Of a stretch of 64,000 bases of DNA, positions 15,687-23,267 are shown in pieces (the stretch's first letter is position 1; each line of letters starts with the position of its first letter). The position numbers and the translations under genes are program-made. Origin of the DNA: Mangrovibacterium sp041596335 (GTDB taxonomy: Bacteria > Bacteroidota > Bacteroidia > Bacteroidales > Prolixibacteraceae); NCBI RefSeq assembly GCF_041596335.1, contig NZ_JBFHIT010000012.1, positions 24,290 to 88,289 of the forward strand. Direction: 5' to 3'. The notes beneath the pieces were generated by a model that saw only the letters and a list, made by a program, of their open reading frames with translations, ran no database searches and was not told where the DNA came from.

Positions 15687-16280
15687 ATGTTCAGCACTAC
15701 TGTAGAGAATGACAATGCGCTCGTTTTAAAGTTCATTAAGGGTGACCAATCCGCAATTGAAATACTTATTCAGCGCCACAAGAGCCGTGTGTATACTTAC
15801 ATCTTCTTGATTGTAAAAAATCAGGCGTTGGCTGAAGATATTTTTCAGGATACCTTTATTAAGGTTATCCGTTCGTTGAAAACCGGCAAGTATACGGAAA
15901 ACGGGAAATTTATCTCCTGGGTGTTAAGGATCTCGCACAACCTCATTATCGATCATTTCCGAAAGGAACGCTTGTTGAATACCTTTTCCAATGAGGATTC
16001 AGATTTCGATTTGTTTAATTCGGCCAAATTTTCGGACGAGAATATCGAAGAGAAGCTCGTTTTCGAGCAGATCACCGCAGATATTCGCCGGCTAATTGAC
16101 GAATTACCCGACGACCAGCGTCAGGTGATTATTATGAGGCACTACCTGGGATTGAGCTTCAAGGAAATTGCCGAGCGTACCGATGTCAGTATCAATACTG
16201 CTCTTGGACGTATGCGTTATGCGCTAATAAACCTTCGTAAGATTATCGAAAAGAATAATTTGCTTTTAACAAAAATTTAG
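15687..16280 (+). CDS. ECF-type RNA polymerase sigma factor
   Basis: 197 residues. Sigma region 2 (about 25-95) includes AEDIFQDTFIKVIRSL and FISWVLRISHNLIIDHFRK. Region 4 (about 135-185) includes LPDDQRQVIIMRHYLGLSFKEIAERTDVSINTALGRMR. No anti-sigma factor of the FecR or zinc type follows; the next gene is an 88-codon unknown. The upstream region has a -7-like TTACTTTG at 15651-15658. Its regulon is not predictable from the window. Confidence 0.93.
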   Translation: MFSTTVENDNALVLKFIKGDQSAIEILIQRHKSRVYTYIFLIVKNQALAEDIFQDTFIKVIRSLKTGKYTENGKFISWVLRISHNLIIDHFRKERLLNTFSNEDSDFDLFNSAKFSDENIEEKLVFEQITADIRRLIDELPDDQRQVIIMRHYLGLSFKEIAERTDVSINTALGRMRYALINLRKIIEKNNLLLTKI

Positions 16281-16295
16281 ATTCCGGAAGCAATA

Positions 16296-16562
16296 TTGGC
16301 TTATCCTAAGCGTTATTTAGATGAATTAAACATTAATCTGATGCTTATGGATAAAACATTTACATGGTTAGAATTTTTGTTGAAATCGGAAGATGATCTT
16401 TTCGAGTCGGAGTTAAATTACGCGACAGAGAAAGACACTGAATTTACCGACTTGGTTAATGAACCGAAGCGGTCGAGCCTCAACGCGATCTGGCAGTTCG
16501 CCGAAATTTACGATACGTTGAAGACGAAATCGATCGGTTATATCGAATTGAATTTAAATTAG
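16296..16562 (+). CDS. Small unknown protein downstream of sigma factor
   Basis: 88 codons from a TTG at 16296, or 73 from the ATG at 16341. The TTG start has a GGAAG at 16286-16290 with 5-nt spacing; the ATG lacks one. The protein is acidic and soluble (KSEDDLFESELNYATEKDTEF), with no membrane segment. The position 15 bp after the sigma factor stop, with a terminator just behind it, shows the two genes form one unit, so it could modulate the sigma factor. That role is only a guess from position. Confidence 0.6.
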   Translation: MAYPKRYLDELNINLMLMDKTFTWLEFLLKSEDDLFESELNYATEKDTEFTDLVNEPKRSSLNAIWQFAEIYDTLKTKSIGYIELNLN

Positions 16563-16581
16563 TAGTTGAAATTTTATATTG

Positions 16582-16612
16582 AAGAGCATCTTGAAAGAGA
16601 TGCTTTTTTATT
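16582..16612 (+). terminator. Terminator of the sigma factor unit
   Basis: Stem AGCATCT / AGATGCT (extended by A-T and G-U pairs) with a 6-nt loop and a TTTTTTATTTTA tail. Confidence 0.85.
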
Positions 16613-16664
16613 TTACCTTGATGATATTAAAATGATATCAATATAAATCAATAAATACAATATC

Positions 16665-17510
16665 ATGGAAAAGCATTATTCTGGAATTTCGGGGTATTTT
16701 GCAGTTGCGCTTGAAATCTTTATAATCCTCATGGTGATTTTTGGAATTACGCGAGGTTTGATCTTACTATCCGCTATTGGAATGGTTGTGTTTTTCTTTT
16801 TACTTCCCGGCTTTCTTATTGTAAATCCAAACGAGAGTTCGGTTTTGATTTTGTTTGGAGAGTACAAAGGAACGATTCGTAAGAATGGATTCTTTTGGAC
16901 AAATCCATTTTTTGTGAAGAAGAGAATCTCGTTGCGTGCCAGAAACATCGACAGCGAACCGATTAAGGTGAATGATAAAATCGGGAATCCGATCATGATT
17001 GGAGTTGTATTGGTTTGGCGGGTGGCTGAAACCTTCAAAGCAGCCTTCGATGTGAATGACTTTGAGCATTTTGTTACGATACAGACAGAAGCTGCGATTC
17101 GGAAATTAGCAGGCCTCTATCCTTATGATAATTTTGAAGACCAGGATGCCGAAATTACCCTGAGAAGTGGAGGTGAAGAGGTGAATGATGAGCTTGAAAA
17201 GGAAGTTACGGAGCGGTTGTCAATTGCAGGTATCGAGGTGATGGAAGCGCGGATTAATTATTTAGCGTATGCTCAGGAAATTGCCCAGGCAATGTTGAAA
17301 CGTCAGCAGGCGACTGCAATTGTCGCGGCTCGATTTAAGATTGTCGAGGGAGCTGTTAGCATGGTTGAAATGGCGTTGGACGAGTTGAGTAAAAAGGGAA
17401 TTGTTGAATTGGATGAAGATAAAAAGGCAACCATGGTAAGCAATCTGATGGTTGTATTGTGCGGCGATAAAGAAGCGACTCCGGTAGTAAACACGGGAAG
17501 TATCTATTAG
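16665..17510 (+). CDS. SPFH/Band 7 membrane protein
   Basis: 281 residues. Two hydrophobic segments at the N-terminus (about 10-32 and 34-52) are followed by an SPFH domain: VNPNESSVLILFGEYKGTIRKNGFFWTNPF, then RARNID and VEVMEARI-like strands, and a helical tail with QAMLKRQQATAIVAARFKIVEGA. SPFH proteins form membrane-associated cages and scaffolds. The Arc-type DNA-binding protein right behind it is a frequent partner. Function beyond scaffolding is unknown. Confidence 0.9.
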   Translation: MEKHYSGISGYFAVALEIFIILMVIFGITRGLILLSAIGMVVFFFLLPGFLIVNPNESSVLILFGEYKGTIRKNGFFWTNPFFVKKRISLRARNIDSEPIKVNDKIGNPIMIGVVLVWRVAETFKAAFDVNDFEHFVTIQTEAAIRKLAGLYPYDNFEDQDAEITLRSGGEEVNDELEKEVTERLSIAGIEVMEARINYLAYAQEIAQAMLKRQQATAIVAARFKIVEGAVSMVEMALDELSKKGIVELDEDKKATMVSNLMVVLCGDKEATPVVNTGSIY

Positions 17511-17568
17511 GCTATCAAATAAGGTGTTTGCGGGGGGCGATTCCGAATTCCGATACGTTGCTAATTTT

Positions 17569-17575
17569 AAGGAGG
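17569..17575 (+). promoter_or_regulatory. Strong Shine-Dalgarno site
   Basis: AAGGAGG, 8 nt before the ATG at 17584. Full Shine-Dalgarno sequences are rare in this window; this one fixes the start of the Arc-type gene, rather than the longer frame from 17524. Confidence 0.75.
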
Positions 17576-17583
17576 AAGATCGT

Positions 17584-17796
17584 ATGGCCGGTAAAAAGTC
17601 GTTTGTTTTACGTTTGAGTCAAAGTGATTATGAGGCACTGGAAAAATGGGCATCAGACGAATTCCGAAGTGTTAACGGACAATTGGAATGGATCTTAAAT
17701 AGAGCACTGAGGGAAGCCGGAAGAAAAGGTGTCCAAAAAGGTGAATCTGGATCGAAAACAGGAGAAGATGACCTTGAGAGAGACAGGCTGTTGTGA
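17584..17796 (+). CDS. Arc-type DNA-binding protein (ribbon-helix-helix)
   Basis: 70 residues. MAGKKSFVLRLSQSDYEALEKWASDEFRS is the ribbon strand plus first helix of an Arc/MetJ fold, followed by VNGQLEWILNRALREAGRK as the second helix and a charged tail. The start is set by AAGGAGG. It lies 73 bp after the SPFH gene on the same strand. In other Bacteroidota a short Arc-domain protein commonly follows SPFH genes, so the pair probably functions together. Whether it binds DNA or only oligomerises is not known. Confidence 0.82.
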   Translation: MAGKKSFVLRLSQSDYEALEKWASDEFRSVNGQLEWILNRALREAGRKGVQKGESGSKTGEDDLERDRLL

Positions 17797-18079
17797 AGCG
17801 TAATCCCATGTTCAATGTACCTTAATTGTGAAAATTCGGAATTGTGTATAGTGTTAATCATACGGTTTTTGCGAATTTTATCGAGCGTGTTTTCTTATGC
17901 TTTGGAGCATAATGGCGGTTTGGGAAATAGCTAAGTATTTAAGGTTCAGGTGTAACGTTTAGTGTAAGTTCAGGTTGTGTAATTTAGAGCTTGAAAAATG
18001 ATTTTATTCTCCTAAAATAACCTAATTTTAGTATGTAATTATGAAATAATGTAATTTGTTGCATAAGTAGTAGTAGCCC

Positions 18080-18805
18080 ATGTTCGACGATTCACAACGA
18101 AAAGACTGTATAACCTGCAATAAGAATTGCTGTGTTAATTGTTTCCCGGAAGACGAGGCAGTTATCTTTAAATCGTTGTCACCTGGTGAATTGGAATACC
18201 TTATGCAATGCAAGCAGAACATCGTCTTTAATCCCGGAGAGACAATCATTAAGCAAAAAACCTCAACCACCCATTTTGTTTGTATAAGGCAAGGAATGGC
18301 GAAATTAGTAGCCGAAAGTCCGCGTGGGAAGAATGTAATTTTGCGCATTTTATCCAACCATAGTTTAATTACAGCCGGAGGAGTCGTTAGCGATGATATT
18401 CGCCATTTTACAGTTACCGCAATTACACGGGTTGAGTGTTGTTTTATTGATTCTGACCGTCTGCACCAGGTTTTGGCTCGGAATAGTCACTTTGCCTATG
18501 AATTGTTGAAATATAACAACAGACAAAACATTCAGATGCTTGAAAGTTTGGTTGGTTTAACTCAAAAATACATGCCCGGTCGTGTTGCCGACACATTGTT
18601 ATACCTCAAAAATCAGATTTACCAGTCCAATCCATTTAACTGCAATTTGAACAAGCAGGAACTGGCCGATATGTCAGGGATGACCAAAGAAAGTTTTATT
18701 CGAAGTTTAAAAGAATTGGAAGTTTCCGGAATCGTGCGGCATAACCGACGTGAAATCGAAATTTTGAAAGAAGATGACCTCCAACTGATCAGCAAGAATG
18801 GCTGA
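18080..18805 (+). CDS. Crp/Fnr regulator with FNR-like cysteines
   Basis: 241 residues. The cyclic-nucleotide-binding-like domain (about 30-150) has NPGETIIKQ and GMAKLVAES. A C-terminal winged helix (about 165-235) has LNKQELADMSGMTKESFIRSLKEL. The N-terminus carries C10, C13, C17, C18 and C21, and a further pair C120/C121 lies where E. coli FNR has its fourth ligand (C122). This strongly suggests an oxygen-sensitive [4Fe-4S] centre, although the spacing is not identical. An FNR-box-like palindrome lies directly behind the stop codon, in front of the multihaem cluster. Confidence 0.88.
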   Translation: MFDDSQRKDCITCNKNCCVNCFPEDEAVIFKSLSPGELEYLMQCKQNIVFNPGETIIKQKTSTTHFVCIRQGMAKLVAESPRGKNVILRILSNHSLITAGGVVSDDIRHFTVTAITRVECCFIDSDRLHQVLARNSHFAYELLKYNNRQNIQMLESLVGLTQKYMPGRVADTLLYLKNQIYQSNPFNCNLNKQELADMSGMTKESFIRSLKELEVSGIVRHNRREIEILKEDDLQLISKNG

Positions 18806-18819
18806 TTGACATATATCAA
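18806..18819. promoter_or_regulatory. FNR box-like palindrome
   Basis: TTGACATATATCAA differs by one base from the E. coli FNR consensus TTGATnnnnATCAA. It starts at the base after the regulator's stop codon. Its centre is about 75 bp upstream of the start point predicted for the cytochrome cluster, close to a class I activator position. Confidence 0.7.
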
Positions 18820-18853
18820 TTTTTACACTTCCTTATATCATCTGTTCTGGTTT

Positions 18854-18882
18854 TTTGTAACCCAAACACAATCCTATATTTA
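18854..18882 (+). promoter_or_regulatory. Candidate promoter of cytochrome cluster
   Basis: -33-like TTTG (18854-18857) and -7-like TATATTTA (18875-18882), spacing 17. The match is imperfect, as would be expected for an activator-dependent promoter. The leader to the ATG at 18944 is about 55 nt. Confidence 0.4.
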
Positions 18883-18943
18883 GGTAGTAGAATCTAACGA
18901 AGATTAAACCTGAGTTTATTGATGTGTTATAAAATCTAATACT

Positions 18944-20005
18944 ATGAAGATCAGAACGATAATCCGATTGTTGACAATTGCAGTATTGTTGCTTTTTGTT
19001 ATCCCCTCATGTGTGAAAGAAGGTCCTGCCGGTTTGGATGGCATGGATGGTATGGATGGTGCTGACGGTGCCGACGGTGCCGATGGCAATGTAACTTGCA
19101 TTGTTTGCCATAACAGTGAAAATATGAGCTTGGTTGAATCGCAATATGAGACTTCCGTTCATGCCTTGAGTCCTCATACACCCGATCCAACTTATATCTA
19201 TGCCGGTAGAGGTGATAGCCGGAAATCATGTGCTGTTTGCCACACTCATGAAGGCTTTGTTGAGGTCGTTTTTACTGGAAGAGATACACTAATGGCCAGT
19301 TTGGCGGCACCGACCCGTATTGGATGTGAGACCTGCCATAGCGGGCACGTTAGTTTCGATTTCGAAACAGATGGTCAGGATTATGCCTTGAGAACAAACG
19401 ATGGCGTAATTGTGGACGCAGTTACTGCTAATGGATATTTAGTCGATTTGGGTTCCAATTCAAATCTTTGCGTTAATTGTCACCAACCCAGATCTGGCGC
19501 ACCAGAGGGCGATGAAAGTGGAAATTATTCGATTACCTCAAGTCGTTACGGTCCTCACCACGGCCCTCAGGGTACTTTGCTAGAAGGCGTTGGTGGTTAT
19601 GAAACGATTGTTTCAGGTGGCGTTTCCTATCCCGGAACTAAGTCACACCCTCACCGCGAAGCCGGATGTACTGATTGTCACATGAAGGATGGAGATCACT
19701 CATTTATGCCTAAGGTTGATGCCTGTAAAGTTTGCCACACGGGGGCAACTAATTTCGATATTGGTGGATTCCAGACTGAAATTGAAGAGATGCAGGCGGA
19801 ATTGAAAGCATTGTTGATCGCCAAAGGAGCGTTAAGCGCTACCGGATCAGTAATCGGAAGTTACTCGAATCCCAATGTATTACCGATAGATGTTGCCGGT
19901 GCCTTGTTTAACTATGTTACCGTTGAAGAAGATCGAAGCATGGGGGTACACAACCCGGATTATATTGACGCATTGCTGAAGAATTCGATCAAAGCACTTG
20001 AGTAA
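18944..20005 (+). CDS. Hexahaem cytochrome lipoprotein with collagen-like linker
   Basis: 353 residues. A lipoprotein signal (IPSC, Cys23) is followed by a collagen-like Gly-x-x tract (about 27-49, GPAGLDGMDGMDGADG...). Six CXXCH haem sites follow at about C52, C96, C128, C176, C242 and C261, with many extra His as possible distal ligands. The C-terminal 80 residues have no haem. A lipidated, stalk-like collagen segment in front of haem modules suggests exposure at the outer surface and a role in electron exchange outside the cell; that is inference. It is the first gene after the FNR-like box. Confidence 0.85.
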   Translation: MKIRTIIRLLTIAVLLLFVIPSCVKEGPAGLDGMDGMDGADGADGADGNVTCIVCHNSENMSLVESQYETSVHALSPHTPDPTYIYAGRGDSRKSCAVCHTHEGFVEVVFTGRDTLMASLAAPTRIGCETCHSGHVSFDFETDGQDYALRTNDGVIVDAVTANGYLVDLGSNSNLCVNCHQPRSGAPEGDESGNYSITSSRYGPHHGPQGTLLEGVGGYETIVSGGVSYPGTKSHPHREAGCTDCHMKDGDHSFMPKVDACKVCHTGATNFDIGGFQTEIEEMQAELKALLIAKGALSATGSVIGSYSNPNVLPIDVAGALFNYVTVEEDRSMGVHNPDYIDALLKNSIKALE

Positions 20006-20020
20006 TCGTAGAGAAATAGG

Positions 20021-20053
20021 AAAAAGCTTCTCATAAAACAGAAGCTTTTTTTT
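20021..20053 (+). terminator. Terminator or attenuator inside the cytochrome cluster
   Basis: Stem AAAAAGCTTCT / AGAAGCTTTTT, loop 8 nt, T-rich tail. It lies between the hexahaem lipoprotein and the next cytochrome gene only 28 bp away, so it may set relative expression rather than end the unit. Confidence 0.75.
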
Positions 20054-20080
20054 AATCAATTTTAGCTAAAAGGTACCAAT

Positions 20081-20476
20081 ATGAAAAAATATAAACTATT
20101 CCTTTTTGCAGCCGTATTGGGAATGCTGTTCAATGCCTGTGAATACAATTTTATTGAAACCGAAGAGTTGCCGCCTATTGACGGAGGCGGCAATGGGCAG
20201 GAAACCGTATTTTTTACGCAAGACATTTTACCGATCTTTTCTGCCGGAAGCTGCACGTCGTGCCACAAATCGGGTGGACAATCGCCCGACCTGACAGCCG
20301 AAAACGCCTACGCTAGTATTGGCAATGCAAAGTATGTCAATGTAACTACACCTACGGCTAGTTTGATATATTCCCTTATTGAACCCAACTCGACGAGCCA
20401 TACGCACCATCAGTACACTTCGGCACAAGCGCAGCTGGTTCTGACATGGATTACAGAAGGTGCAAAGAACAACTAG
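20081..20476 (+). CDS. Monohaem cytochrome lipoprotein
   Basis: 131 residues. Lipobox FNAC (Cys20), an acidic linker, then one haem site CTSCH at C58, followed by a domain ending LVLTWITEGAKNN. The W-I-x-x-GA ending is typical of the small c-type cytochrome modules seen in Planctomycetes and Bacteroidota (PSCyt1-like). No obvious Met ligand, but HTHH is present near residue 107. It is a probable periplasmic or outer-membrane electron shuttle and lies 25 bp before the DUF5777 barrel gene. Confidence 0.82.
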   Translation: MKKYKLFLFAAVLGMLFNACEYNFIETEELPPIDGGGNGQETVFFTQDILPIFSAGSCTSCHKSGGQSPDLTAENAYASIGNAKYVNVTTPTASLIYSLIEPNSTSHTHHQYTSAQAQLVLTWITEGAKNN

Positions 20477-20500
20477 TGATAATCTAAAAGAACTTGAAAA

Positions 20501-21373
20501 ATGAAAAAGAAGTTATTATACATTATTATAAGTCTGTTTGTTTGTACCAATCTGTGGGCGCAGGAGAAAGCGGAAAAAGACGAAGTGGTGATGGACGCGT
20601 TTGCAAGCGCTTTGTTGATTGATAACCAAACCTCTTTCATGCCATCGGCAAAAACGCTTGAATTTGTGATTCAGCATAAATTCGGATCAATTCAAAATGG
20701 ACGTTCTGATTTATGGGGGATTTATGCGCCGGCAGAGGATATTCGGTTGGGTTTAAATTACGTTCCGGTTGAGAATGTGCAGATAGGCGCAGGAATTTCG
20801 AGGAAGTTGATGAACACCGATTTTAATTTGAAGTGGAATGTATTGAAACAGACGACTAACGATCGGATCCCTTTTTTTGTGACGCTTTACGGTAATTTGG
20901 CAATTGATGGCCGTGAAAAGGACCAAGTTGATTCAGGAATGACTTTTTCTGATCGTTTGGCTTACTTCAGCCAAATAATCATTGGGCGGAAATTTACTGA
21001 TGCTTTGTCCCTTCAAACCGGAATCAGTTTCTCTCACGCCAACCTGGTGACAGAAAACTACGATCACGACCGAGTTGGATTACACCTAAACGGCCGCATG
21101 AAAGTGTCGCCACAGGGGGCAATAATCGCTACCTTCGACGCTCCTCTGCAAATTGATAAGTTGTCGGAGCAAGCTTCTTACATCGATCAAATGCACCCTG
21201 AGCCAACGTTGTCGTTTGGCTACGAAATTTCAACCTATACACACGTGTTTTCTATTTATATGGGGAATTCATCCAGCATACTTCAACAGAATAACATGAT
21301 GAATAACTTTAGTAAGATAGAGAAAGATAATTTTGCTATTGGATTTACAATCACACGTTTATGGATGTGGTAG
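20501..21373 (+). CDS. DUF5777 family outer-membrane beta-barrel protein
   Basis: 290 residues with a signal peptide (ends LWAQ) and alternating amphipathic strands throughout (LEFVIQHKFGSIQNG, LGLNYVPVENVQIGAGISRKL, FAIGFTITRLWMW). The last strand ends in an aromatic residue. DUF5777 barrels are regularly encoded beside c-type cytochromes in Bacteroidota. Here it sits between two outer-membrane or surface lipoproteins and inner-membrane cytochromes, so a porin-like sheath for electron transfer across the outer membrane is a reasonable guess, not shown. Confidence 0.82.
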   Translation: MKKKLLYIIISLFVCTNLWAQEKAEKDEVVMDAFASALLIDNQTSFMPSAKTLEFVIQHKFGSIQNGRSDLWGIYAPAEDIRLGLNYVPVENVQIGAGISRKLMNTDFNLKWNVLKQTTNDRIPFFVTLYGNLAIDGREKDQVDSGMTFSDRLAYFSQIIIGRKFTDALSLQTGISFSHANLVTENYDHDRVGLHLNGRMKVSPQGAIIATFDAPLQIDKLSEQASYIDQMHPEPTLSFGYEISTYTHVFSIYMGNSSSILQQNNMMNNFSKIEKDNFAIGFTITRLWMW

Positions 21374-21390
21374 TTTTTAAGATATAGATT

Positions 21391-21435
21391 AACCGAAATG
21401 GTAATATCTACGAACGAGATATTACCATTTTGGTT
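21391..21435. terminator. Long hairpin inside the cytochrome cluster
   Basis: A 19-bp stem (one G-U pair) with a 7-nt loop: AACCGAAATGGTAATATCT paired with its complement. The T-run is poor, so it could be a terminator, an mRNA-stability element or a regulator site. It shows that the longer frame opening at 21430 inside the stem is not the real start of the next gene. Confidence 0.55.
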
Positions 21436-21543
21436 AAGAATCAATTCCTTCGGAAAGAAACAGCAGGTTATTTTGAATCTGTCTCGTACATTTCAAATGA
21501 GAGGGTGAGATCTGTAATACATAAAATTATAAAATACGTTCCG

Positions 21544-22476
21544 ATGAGGACATGCCTAATTGTACTACTTGTTATCTGTTTCGGTCACTTAAAGCATTTA
21601 AGTGCTCAATATTATGACGAACCGCAAGAACATCAGTGTCTGAAATGTCACTCCAATCATTCTTTTTCATTTCATAATGAATTGATGGATCGCGAAGAAA
21701 AACGGCTGATGAATCCATACTACGTTATGGATACCTTGGCTATGAGAACGGGAGTACACAACGTCTTTGATTGCGTTGACTGTCATTCTTTTGATTATAC
21801 TGCCTATCCCCACCAATCCAACCTGAAACTTGAACCAATGAATACCTGCCTGGATTGTCATGGCGGGGATGAATCTTTTGCAACGTATCAATTTGAACGA
21901 ATTGATGAAGAGTTTAAGAAGAGTGTTCATGCCCGGGTCTACGGTGATTTGTTTACCTGTGCGAAATGTCACAGCCAGCACACCTATACGGCAACAGCAA
22001 GAACTAGTAGCAGTGTAAAGGAAATTGTGGCGTATAGCAACCAAATGTGTCTCTCATGTCACAATTCGATGGAGCGGTATGAAATGATTTCGGGGCGTGG
22101 AAACCCGGAGCTCGTAAAAGTGCATAGCTGGTTGCCAAATCAGCAGCTGCATTTTGAAAATGTCAGGTGTATTGAGTGTCACACAGAAGTCCAGGATAGC
22201 CTGATGGTCTCCCATAACATCCTACCCAAATCGCAGGCGGTAAAGAAATGTGTCGAATGTCACTCTGCAAATTCGAAGCTAAAAGCATCGCTGTATAAAT
22301 ATGAAAACCTTCAAAACAGAGGTGAGAAGGGCGTGTTCGGAAATCTGATTTCCAATGAATCGTACGTGATTGGAACGCACCAAGTGCCTTTCTTGCGGTG
22401 GTTGAGTATTGTAATACTGATCGGAGTGCTTGGCGGTGTTTTGGTACATGTTATTTTCAGAATCTTAAAAAAATAG
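21544..22476 (+). CDS. Heptahaem c-type cytochrome with C-terminal anchor
   Basis: 310 residues from the ATG at 21544, chosen because it opens a normal signal peptide (MRTCLIVLLVICFG...LSAQ); a frame from 21430 starts within a hairpin. Seven CXXCH sites at about C32, C77, C102, C139, C169, C209 and C236, then a membrane helix at about 286-307 with a short basic tail. It would hang in the periplasm from the inner membrane and is followed 5 bp later by a cytochrome b. The pair looks like a quinol-oxidising or cytochrome-relay module of the cytochrome c3/NrfB-like type. Confidence 0.85.
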   Translation: MRTCLIVLLVICFGHLKHLSAQYYDEPQEHQCLKCHSNHSFSFHNELMDREEKRLMNPYYVMDTLAMRTGVHNVFDCVDCHSFDYTAYPHQSNLKLEPMNTCLDCHGGDESFATYQFERIDEEFKKSVHARVYGDLFTCAKCHSQHTYTATARTSSSVKEIVAYSNQMCLSCHNSMERYEMISGRGNPELVKVHSWLPNQQLHFENVRCIECHTEVQDSLMVSHNILPKSQAVKKCVECHSANSKLKASLYKYENLQNRGEKGVFGNLISNESYVIGTHQVPFLRWLSIVILIGVLGGVLVHVIFRILKK

Positions 22477-22481
22477 ATCCG

Positions 22482-23135
22482 ATGACTGAGAACAAAATAT
22501 ATTATTACCCTCTTTGGCTGAGAATTTGGCATGCAATTAATGCTGTCGGTATTCTGATTCTTATCATTACCGGAATCAGTCTGCAGGCTGGTGTCGAGTC
22601 AGTGTTTGTCGTACGTTTCGATAAAGCTATTGATATCCATAATGTTTGCGGAGTTATCGTGACACTGAATTATTTCGTTTATTTTATTGGTAACTTAGTT
22701 ACGTCCAATGGTCGTTATTACATTGTAAAGCCAAGGTCATTCCTGAAACGACCAATGAAACAAGCCTATTATTATGCATGGGGGATGTTTCATGGTATGG
22801 AAGCTCCGTATCCTTTATCAGAAAAAAGGAAATTCAATCCGCTGCAAAAATATACCTATGTTATTACGATGTATATGGCGGTTCCCGGCGTAATTGTTAC
22901 GGGATTTGCTCTTCTGTTTCCAGAGTTAATTATTGAGAAAGTTTACAATATGAGTGGGATCTTTATCACAGCAGTTTTTCACTCAGCGCTCGGTTTTTTT
23001 ATCTCTATTTTTCTAATCATTCATTTATATATCGCGACAATAGGGAAGACTCCGTTTGCCAATTATAAAAGCATCATTACCGGGTGGCATCATCTAAAGG
23101 GTACCCCCGACGACGAAAAGGCAAATCGGGGCTGA
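22482..23135 (+). CDS. Membrane cytochrome b (cytochrome b561/Ni-hydrogenase type)
   Basis: 217 residues from the ATG at 22482, five nt after the heptahaem gene. About four membrane segments (15-35, 53-73, 123-148, 160-186). Candidate haem ligands are H17 (RIWHAIN), H53 (DIHNVCG), H167 (VFHSALG) and H181 (IIHLYIATIG), the usual two-haem pattern of diheme cytochrome b subunits of formate dehydrogenase, hydrogenase or thiosulfate reductase. Probably exchanges electrons between the menaquinone pool and the attached heptahaem cytochrome. Confidence 0.85.
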   Translation: MTENKIYYYPLWLRIWHAINAVGILILIITGISLQAGVESVFVVRFDKAIDIHNVCGVIVTLNYFVYFIGNLVTSNGRYYIVKPRSFLKRPMKQAYYYAWGMFHGMEAPYPLSEKRKFNPLQKYTYVITMYMAVPGVIVTGFALLFPELIIEKVYNMSGIFITAVFHSALGFFISIFLIIHLYIATIGKTPFANYKSIITGWHHLKGTPDDEKANRG

Positions 23136-23267
23136 TTTTTCAATAGGCGATTTTTGGCGCTGATTCGCACGAAAAAGTATCTGTTTAAAATGGCCTATTT
23201 GAATTTGTTCGTTAAGTTTTCAACCTTAGTTTGAGTTATTGAACTAATTTTTATAATCAACAGGCCT

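Noticed and set aside
17895..17912. TTATGCT-TTGG-AGCATAA hairpin
   Set aside because: Short stem without a T-run; not enough for a terminator call.
19037..19090. Tandem repeat of ggatgg/gacggtgc units
   Set aside because: Explained by the collagen-like Gly-x-x coding tract of the hexahaem lipoprotein.
21430..21543. N-terminal extension of the heptahaem cytochrome frame
   Set aside because: It starts within a hairpin and hides the signal peptide; the ATG at 21544 is better.
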